A stretch of DNA of 10,536 bases from Dehalococcoidia bacterium (GTDB lineage: Bacteria > Chloroflexota > Dehalococcoidia > GIF9 > UBA5629): the NCBI GenBank assembly GCA_028715025.1, contig JAQTLG010000029.1, forward strand, positions 1-10,536. Direction: 5' to 3'. The notes below the pieces were generated by a model that worked only from the letters and a program-made list of their open reading frames with translations, was not told the origin of the DNA and did no database searches. Below, one piece after another: positions 6,954 to 10,536 of this stretch. The position numbers and the translations under genes are program-made. The number at the start of each line of letters is the position of its first letter. Positions within the stretch are counted from its first letter, which is position 1.

Positions 6954-7478
6954 TTACTTGTTCCAGCCGCTTACCAGAATCGTGATCTTGCCGGGCTGGT
7001 TGATTGAGCGGACCCGGAATTTCCAGCCACTGAACAGGACGCGTGACGTCGCCAGGGCGCGTATCGAGTAAAAGTCAAAGCGCGGAGTATCTTGCTCGTA
7101 AACGAAGAACTCGGACGCCTTAAACATGTACTCCTTGAGCCACTCGTCGCCGTCTGTCTGCGGGAACTGACCGAGATAGAAGTTCGTCTTACTGGTGCGC
7201 CACTTTTTAGTGGACCCCAGGTTATTGAACTCCATTCTCATATCGTCAATTACGCGCATGCGCAACTGGGATAGTTCGAAGTCCGCTAGCTCGAGGTTGG
7301 AATCCTCGTTGTCACGGGCCCAGGTGGCCGCGGTCAGCGCGCCGAAGTCCTTCTGGTATTCGGGTAGCGCATCGACGGCTACGCACTGTATATTGAGCGA
7401 CTTGGTTTCCGTGATCAGTAACGCCGTTTCTCCCGGCAATAAAATCGGATCGAAATCCGAAGCATAGATCTTACCCAT
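6954..7478 (-). CDS. Putative virion protein of unknown family (174 aa)
   Basis: The ATG follows a GGAGGTAAC site. The protein starts MGKIYASDFDPILLPGETALLITETKSL, has an acidic, helical middle (residues about 54-80) and ends with hydrophobic, aromatic-rich strands (FDFYSIRALATSRVLFSGWKFRVRSI, then ITILVSGWNK), which suggests a beta-sandwich end. No membrane segment or signal is visible. It contains GALTAATW (residues 46-53), which matches GALTAATY in the 584-residue protein down to 17 identical bases. I recognise no family. Its place among beta-type proteins suggests a structural role. Confidence 0.78.
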   Translation of the reverse strand: MGKIYASDFDPILLPGETALLITETKSLNIQCVAVDALPEYQKDFGALTAATWARDNEDSNLELADFELSQLRMRVIDDMRMEFNNLGSTKKWRTSKTNFYLGQFPQTDGDEWLKEYMFKASEFFVYEQDTPRFDFYSIRALATSRVLFSGWKFRVRSINQPGKITILVSGWNK

Positions 7479-7482
7479 AGGT

Positions 7483-7515
7483 AGTTACCTCCATTCGCCG
7501 ACGTCGTCGGTAACT
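7483..7515 (-). promoter_or_regulatory. Inverted repeat spanning the RBS of the 174-aa gene
   Basis: AGTTACC (7483-7489) and GGTAACT (7509-7515) are perfect 7-bp inverted repeats in the short gap between genes. The transcript reads AGTTACC, then a loop containing a smaller CCGAC/GTCGG stem, then GGTAACT. The second arm overlaps the 3' part of the GGAGGTAAC ribosome binding site, so folding would partly mask it. The arm at 7509-7515 also touches the stop codon of the preceding gene, so ribosomes finishing that gene would open the stem, a layout typical of translational coupling. Confidence 0.4.
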
Positions 7516-8249
7516 TAATTTCGCTTAATTGGTTGTTTTATGTAATCTCCATTATCTTGCAAAACGTATTCTGAATTGATGGCATGCTTAAGCACCTGGT
7601 CGTCGCCCTTAGCAGTTCTGACAACCTCCCACGGGGCAAAGACCTGCTCGCGCACCTTCTTGGCTTCCTGTTGGCCGTACCAGCCATACATTAGGCCGTT
7701 ATAGGTTTTACCGGTGGCCGAACCGCGGGTATTGATAATCTCAACGCCTAAACCAAAGGCAACCCCCATCCAGAATTCCACGCCACCCTTTTCCTGGATG
7801 TACGTGGAGTTGGTCATCATGTCGATACCGTAGAGGTAGATCTTGTGGTATCCATCGATGACCCGGGGGCGGAGATCGCCGGGTTCCTGAACAGTAGTGG
7901 TCATCTGTAACGCCAGGGCTATCATGTACGCCAGGCTATTCGAGAAGAACCGCGTCGGGAACTTGGCGAGCACCGCTTCGATGGGGAACCTTAATACGGA
8001 TATCCCTGCTTTTTCAAAGGCCGGCGTAACCTCAGGGAAACGCTCGGCCAGGATGAGGGGACACCCCAGTGATTTAATGATAGCGACGTTTGGAATATCT
8101 TCCATGACCTGGTCAGGGCCATCGGTCATGAAAAGTTTATCCATGCGCGGCGCGAACGTATACGTGCCGTTAACACCCCAGACTTCCTTGTCGTACCGGC
8201 ATTCTGCGTGGGTAGGGCCGCAACCCAGGATGATCAGCTCTTTTAGCAC
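7515..8249 (-). CDS. Rossmann-like protein with GCGPTH motif, MptE/DUF115-type (244 aa)
   Basis: The start is a GTG at 8249, preceded by GAGGTG with a five-base spacer and overlapping the end of the coiled-coil gene by seven bases. The N-terminus is a hydrophobic strand followed by a Gly-rich turn (KELIILGCGPTH, residues 3-14), then a VWGVNG motif (23-28) and a strand with Asp (LFMTDG, 39-44). A KIYLYGIDMM strand follows later. This layout is that of the Rossmann-like domain found in MptE/DUF115-type proteins and in phage proteins of unknown role, and suggests binding of a nucleotide or sugar-nucleotide. Known relatives include 6-hydroxymethyl-dihydropterin pyrophosphokinase of archaea, but I see no proof of that activity. 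Lying between structural genes, it may modify a virion component. Confidence 0.7.
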   Translation of the reverse strand: MLKELIILGCGPTHAECRYDKEVWGVNGTYTFAPRMDKLFMTDGPDQVMEDIPNVAIIKSLGCPLILAERFPEVTPAFEKAGISVLRFPIEAVLAKFPTRFFSNSLAYMIALALQMTTTVQEPGDLRPRVIDGYHKIYLYGIDMMTNSTYIQEKGGVEFWMGVAFGLGVEIINTRGSATGKTYNGLMYGWYGQQEAKKVREQVFAPWEVVRTAKGDDQVLKHAINSEYVLQDNGDYIKQPIKRN

Positions 8250-8512
8250 TGCTTCACCTCGGCTGATTCACTTTTTTCCTCGGCAGCCTTTATACTTGCC
8301 TTAAACCGGTTCTCGATCTCGTCCTGCTTGTGAATGTCTTTAATAAAGTCACCCAGTTGATTGCAGGTATCCAGCGAGCCACGGGCATACTGGATATTTC
8401 GATCGATCTCCTCGAGTTTTTCCGCTGTTTGCAGCTTGTCCCGGCAGAGCTCGTTAAAACGCGTCTGAACTGATACGGCTAGCTCGGTTAAGCGCTGGTA
8501 TAATCTTTCCAT
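8243..8512 (-). CDS. Small coiled-coil protein (89 aa)
   Basis: The ATG lies six bases after the preceding stop, using a GAGGAG site embedded in the end of that gene. The whole protein is charged and predicted helical, with heptad-like spacing of Leu/Ile/Val (MERLYQRLTELAVSV, then EKLEEIDRNIQYA) and a Lys/Glu-rich C-terminus ending EVKQC. It is about 89 residues, without a membrane segment. Its last seven bases overlap the GTG start of the next gene, so translation is probably coupled. It could be a scaffolding-like or assembly factor given its place between virion-type genes, but nothing in the sequence proves this. Confidence 0.8.
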   Translation of the reverse strand: MERLYQRLTELAVSVQTRFNELCRDKLQTAEKLEEIDRNIQYARGSLDTCNQLGDFIKDIHKQDEIENRFKASIKAAEEKSESAEVKQC

Positions 8513-8518
8513 TCTGCG

Positions 8519-8929
8519 CTACTCCTCGTATCCGCAACCACCCACCGCACCCTGAGGCAACGTAGTGCCGTCCACCGGAATAACCGTGCATTGAGTCGAG
8601 AATTTGAGGCCAGGAGCCGGGAAGTCCACCTTTGCCATAGTAGGCACCAGGACGGTACCGTTGGCTGAACCGGGATATGCCGACGCTACGGGCATGCGGA
8701 ACACCTGGCTCGCAGGTTTTGAGGTGGCGCCATAACTGGCGTCTTGTAGGGCGATGGCCACGGCCGAGGCGGCAGAACAAGCCCACAAGCTGCGCAGCCA
8801 GAAAACACGACCGGTGGTTAGGCCGACCGTGCCATGACACAGGAACAGGGCACCTGTTGAAGCAGCGTCGCCGCCGCTCGAGGCGTTACCCAGGACGCCA
8901 TAAGGAACGCCTGATACTCCATAACGCAT
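8519..8929 (-). CDS. Small beta-type putative virion protein (136 aa)
   Basis: The start is ATG at 8929, chosen for the GAGGAGGTT site just upstream. The protein starts MRYGVSGVPYGVLG, then a Ser/Gly/Ala-rich segment, then alternating hydrophobic stretches typical of a small beta-sandwich (GRVFWLRSLWACS, VFRMPVAS, GTVLVPTMAKVDFPAPGLKF, QCTVIPVDG). The 'APGLKF..' strand followed by a hydrophobic strand near the C-terminus resembles small virion proteins seen in many phages, as a general impression and not a firm family assignment. It has four Cys, the last in GGCGYEE at the C-terminus. No membrane segment or signal is visible. The final codons GAG GAG TAG also form the ribosome binding site of the next gene, so the two are tightly linked. 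Function is unknown; a capsid or decoration component is plausible. Confidence 0.75.
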   Translation of the reverse strand: MRYGVSGVPYGVLGNASSGGDAASTGALFLCHGTVGLTTGRVFWLRSLWACSAASAVAIALQDASYGATSKPASQVFRMPVASAYPGSANGTVLVPTMAKVDFPAPGLKFSTQCTVIPVDGTTLPQGAVGGCGYEE

Positions 8930-8935
8930 AATTTT

Positions 8936-8944
8936 AACCTCCTC
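8936..8944 (-). promoter_or_regulatory. Ribosome binding site fixing the start at 8929
   Basis: GAGGAGGTT is centred about ten bases ahead of the ATG at 8929, with a six-base spacer (AAAATT). It decides the start: a longer in-frame reading from a TTG at 8968 would place this site inside the coding region and has no ribosome binding site of its own. Confidence 0.8.
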
Positions 8945-8966
8945 AGGTTGTTCAACTCCTCTTTTC

Positions 8967-8978
8967 AAGGAGGTGATC
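8967..8978 (-). promoter_or_regulatory. Anti-Shine-Dalgarno-like sequence in a leader
   Basis: The transcript strand reads GATCACCTCCTT here, the same string as the conserved 3' tail of bacterial 16S rRNA. It sits between the 13-bp hairpin and the ribosome binding site of the 136-residue gene. It can pair over 7 Watson-Crick bases plus a G-U with that site (GAGGAGGTT, 8936-8944), or over 5 pairs plus a G-U with a nearer decoy GAGGAG. It could therefore mask or release the real site. The match is visible; the regulatory role is inference. Confidence 0.45.
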
Positions 8979-9027
8979 GGTAGCTTGCCGGAGGCCGATC
9001 AATCCACTCCCTTCCCGGCAAGCTACC
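8979..9027 (-). other. 13-bp hairpin between paralog B and the next gene
   Basis: GGTAGCTTGCCGG (8979-8991) and its exact reverse complement (9015-9027) flank a 23-base loop. An alternative 6-bp pairing, GATCGG (8975-8980) with CCGATC (8995-9000), overlaps the left arm and would exclude it. In the minus-strand transcript the stem is followed by GATCACCTCCTT and not by a U-run, so it does not look like an intrinsic terminator for this direction. On the plus strand it is followed by a T-rich stretch (TATTATTTAG, then four T), but no gene there needs a terminator. It may stabilise the 3' end of the upstream message or control the next gene. Confidence 0.7.
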
Positions 9028-9039
9028 TATTATTTAGTT

Positions 9040-9597
9040 TTACGGGGACACGACGCGGCCTCTGGGCTCAACGATAATACCCTTGAGCAGTATGTATGCC
9101 GCAGAGCTGGCCTTCCTGACATATCGCGAGATGGTGTAGGCCGAGTTTTGCGGGATAATGACCCCACCCGGGGAGAAGCCCACCATACCGTCTTCGGGTT
9201 TCAGGCATTCAAGTTGCCATATCGCCCTGTCTGCCTCGCCGGTGTTTATCTTGAGGGCAGTGCAGGCGAAGGCATCAACAGCACACTTGACACCGAAAAA
9301 GCCCATGTAGCGGTTGGTGGCCATCGAACCGGTGGCCATTGTCTCGTAAGCATTCGGGGATGATCCGGTAACGCAGCCCCAGTCCTCCACGTCGGCATCA
9401 GCGCCGGCCGAATAAAGGGCCAGGTCTTCTTTAGCCCGGATGTCCCGCACGACAAGCTTCTCGGGAGCCATGCTCAATTCTCTGGAAGCCAGAGCGACGA
9501 GCTTTTCGATTAAGCGGTTGCGAATTGACGCAGCCTCGCCTTCGGCTAGCTCCGAGAACGGAACCAGCTGGATGAGACTTGCTGTTACTGGTGACAT
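9040..9597 (-). CDS. Putative capsid-type structural protein, paralog B (185 aa)
   Basis: This is the second member of the paralog pair, 20 bases after paralog A and with a strong AAGGAGG ribosome binding site. Conserved blocks relative to A include the MSPV start, IRN (residues 25-27), KLVVRDI (47-53), RYMGFFG in the middle and the ending VEPRGRVVSP (176-185). It has Cys residues that A lacks (for example in WGCVTG and FGVKCAV), so the two are not simple copies. No transmembrane segment is visible. Its stop is followed by 110 bases with a 13-bp hairpin, the largest gene-free gap in the window. A duplicated, diverged pair of about 200-residue proteins is what would be expected of two-component capsids, but other virion roles are possible. 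Confidence 0.85.
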   Translation of the reverse strand: MSPVTASLIQLVPFSELAEGEAASIRNRLIEKLVALASRELSMAPEKLVVRDIRAKEDLALYSAGADADVEDWGCVTGSSPNAYETMATGSMATNRYMGFFGVKCAVDAFACTALKINTGEADRAIWQLECLKPEDGMVGFSPGGVIIPQNSAYTISRYVRKASSAAYILLKGIIVEPRGRVVSP

Positions 9598-9617
9598 GGG
9601 CCAACCTCCTTAGTGTA

Positions 9618-10262
9618 TTACGGGCTGATTACCTTACCGCGAGGCTCGACCGTGACACCAATCAGCTGGATATAGACAGGGATGGACTTCGCAGTAGCGA
9701 CCGCGGCAATATTCTTCTGGTAGAAGTAGATGTTGTACGCGGCGTTCTGCGGGATGATGACGGCGCTGGGCGAGAAGGCGACCATGGCCTGTTTGTAAGC
9801 CTGGGCGCAGGTGAAGTCCCAGAGAGCCTTGGTGGCGCCGCCGACGCTGAACTTAATGAAGGAAACGCCTCCCTGGAGCTCAGCGTTAACCAGACGATCG
9901 GTGACACCCTGAGATGTGGCACCCTGGGCAAAGCGCAGGTCGCGGGCACCGAACAGGGCTACATATCTCTGGTCAGCCATTGTGGCATCGCCGGTAACCG
10001 TGGTATAACCGACAGTGGTGCCGGTCATATCGTGTTCCCAGTTCTCAGCGGTGCCGGTGCTGGCTGCGCCATAGTCGAAGCCAAGATCGGTGTAGGGCAT
10101 GATGTCGCGGACAATCAGTTTGTCCGCCGGCATGTTCAGCTCTTTGCATGCCAGGGCAACTACCTGGGATATAACATTGTTACGGATCTGGGCAATCATG
10201 CCCGGAGTGCTCTCTTCGAGCGGAATCAGATGGGTTTGACAAGCCTGAACAACTGGTGACAT
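9618..10262 (-). CDS. Putative capsid-type structural protein, paralog A (214 aa)
   Basis: This gene and the next encode clear paralogs. Both begin MSPV, share an IRN...VALA..EL.M...KL.VRDI...DL block in the first 60 residues, a W...TG and a RY...FG segment in the middle, and an almost identical end (residues about 155-214: FSP..VIIPQN.AY, then VEPRG.V.SP). No signal peptide or membrane segment is visible. The ATG is preceded by a GGGGG ribosome binding site seven bases upstream, and a candidate promoter lies just beyond. Relative to paralog B it has about 29 extra residues, partly a Gly/Ala/Thr-rich stretch near 63-100 and partly the segment near 105-145. I do not recognise the family from sequence. 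The adjacent duplicated pair at the head of a virion-like cluster suggests major or minor capsid proteins, which is inference only. Confidence 0.85.
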   Translation of the reverse strand: MSPVVQACQTHLIPLEESTPGMIAQIRNNVISQVVALACKELNMPADKLIVRDIMPYTDLGFDYGAASTGTAENWEHDMTGTTVGYTTVTGDATMADQRYVALFGARDLRFAQGATSQGVTDRLVNAELQGGVSFIKFSVGGATKALWDFTCAQAYKQAMVAFSPSAVIIPQNAAYNIYFYQKNIAAVATAKSIPVYIQLIGVTVEPRGKVISP

Positions 10263-10290
10263 TTTTATACCCCCGTTTCCTCAGCAGCCT

Positions 10291-10319
10291 ATAATTTACC
10301 TACCGGTAGAAGCTGTCAG
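10291..10319 (-). promoter_or_regulatory. Candidate sigma70-type promoter ahead of the paralog pair
   Basis: On the minus strand a CTGACA hexamer (5 of 6 matches to TTGACA, 10314-10319) is followed by exactly 17 bases and then AATTAT (4 of 6 matches to TATAAT, 10291-10296). A perfect 10-bp palindrome, CTACCGGTAG (10300-10309), lies in the spacer and could be an operator. The start codon of the 214-residue gene is about 28 bases beyond the -10 element. This would give the two capsid-like genes a promoter of their own. The -10 match is weak, so the call is tentative. Confidence 0.35.
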
Positions 10320-10332
10320 AGTGGTCCTGGTA

Positions 10333-10536
10333 TTAGGGTTGGATTAACTGGACGGTTTCCTCGGAGCGCCCGGTCGGCGGAGCGATAACCGTCTGTGAGC
10401 CCAGGCGATGCCCGGAAATCGGAGTGCCGATGTTAATGTTGTAGACACTCAGGGCCTGGGTGGTTGCGGCGACAGCGCCGGTCAAAACGGCAGCCTGCCC
10501 GGCCTTCGCGCCGATGGTCGCCTTAGCTAATGCACC
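10333..10536 (-). CDS. C-terminal end of an unrecognised protein (partial)
   Basis: An open frame enters from the right edge and ends at a TAA stop after 67 codons; its start lies outside the window. The visible part begins with an Ala/Gly/Thr-rich, probably helical segment (ALAKATIGAKAG...) and ends in a more polar tail finishing ETVQLIQP. I recognise no family and see no catalytic motif. It is read in the same direction as all downstream genes, and 70 bases separate it from the first capsid-like paralog, so it probably belongs to the same module. The open frame and the regular codon pattern support a real gene; function is unknown. Confidence 0.7.
   Translation of the reverse strand, partial: GALAKATIGAKAGQAAVLTGAVAATTQALSVYNINIGTPISGHRLGSQTVIAPPTGRSEETVQLIQP

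Noticed and set aside
8930..8968. Longer version of the 136-residue protein starting at TTG 8968
   Set aside because: It would have no ribosome binding site, and it would place the strong GAGGAGGTT site of the ATG at 8929 inside the coding sequence.
8967..8978. Perfect Shine-Dalgarno consensus AAGGAGGTGATC on the plus strand
   Set aside because: The only frames that follow (from GTG 8973 or TTG 8985) are short, run against strongly supported minus-strand genes and end at TAA after a low-quality peptide. No plus-strand gene is credible; the sequence is more interesting as its complement in the minus-strand leader.
8979..9027. Intrinsic terminator for the paralog pair
   Set aside because: The stem is strong but no U-run follows in the transcribed direction; the T-rich flank is on the opposite side.

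Overview
The window is one dense, single-direction gene cluster. All 17 supported coding regions (15 complete, 2 cut by the window edges) read on the minus strand, so transcription runs from high to low coordinates. Neighbouring genes overlap by 1 to 14 bases or are separated by 4 to 110 bases, most have a clear AGGAGG-type ribosome binding site, and no stretch over 300 bases lacks a gene. The plus strand has only shadow frames. No tRNA, rRNA, CRISPR array, insertion sequence, integrase, replication gene or recognisable terminase, portal or tail gene is visible. This compact row of small, mostly beta-rich and membrane proteins looks like the structural (virion) and exit region of a virus or provirus. 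The strong Shine-Dalgarno sites and a SipW-like (S26B-type) peptidase would fit a Gram-positive-type anaerobe or a relative as host. The host is a weak inference, and an archaeal host is not excluded.

Layout in transcription order. First come the end of an unrecognised gene (10333-10536), a candidate promoter, and two paralogous proteins of 214 and 185 residues (9040-10262) that are the best candidates for abundant capsid-type proteins. After a 110-base gap with a 13-bp hairpin and an anti-Shine-Dalgarno-like sequence come a 136-residue beta-type protein, an 89-residue coiled-coil protein and a 244-residue Rossmann-like protein (7515-8929). Next is a run of probable beta-sandwich virion proteins (5501-7478), one of them with a C-terminal zinc ribbon. 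This is followed by an S26B-type serine peptidase (5034-5501) and a holin-like membrane protein (4729-5022).

The last third holds surface-type proteins: a membrane-anchored Ig-like protein (4115-4699), a 584-residue multidomain protein with two carboxypeptidase-regulatory-like domains (2350-4104), three small membrane proteins (1327-2325), and a membrane-anchored protein with three Ig-like repeats and a Gly8 linker that runs off the left edge (1-1340).

Working model (inference): the upstream genes supply the capsid shell and decorations, the peptidase matures or exports some products, and the downstream genes supply membrane-embedded and host-facing spike proteins. Two adjacent capsid-like paralogs, many small membrane proteins and no visible tail genes raise the possibility of a tailless, membrane-containing virus. 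A tailed phage whose tail genes lie outside the window remains an alternative.
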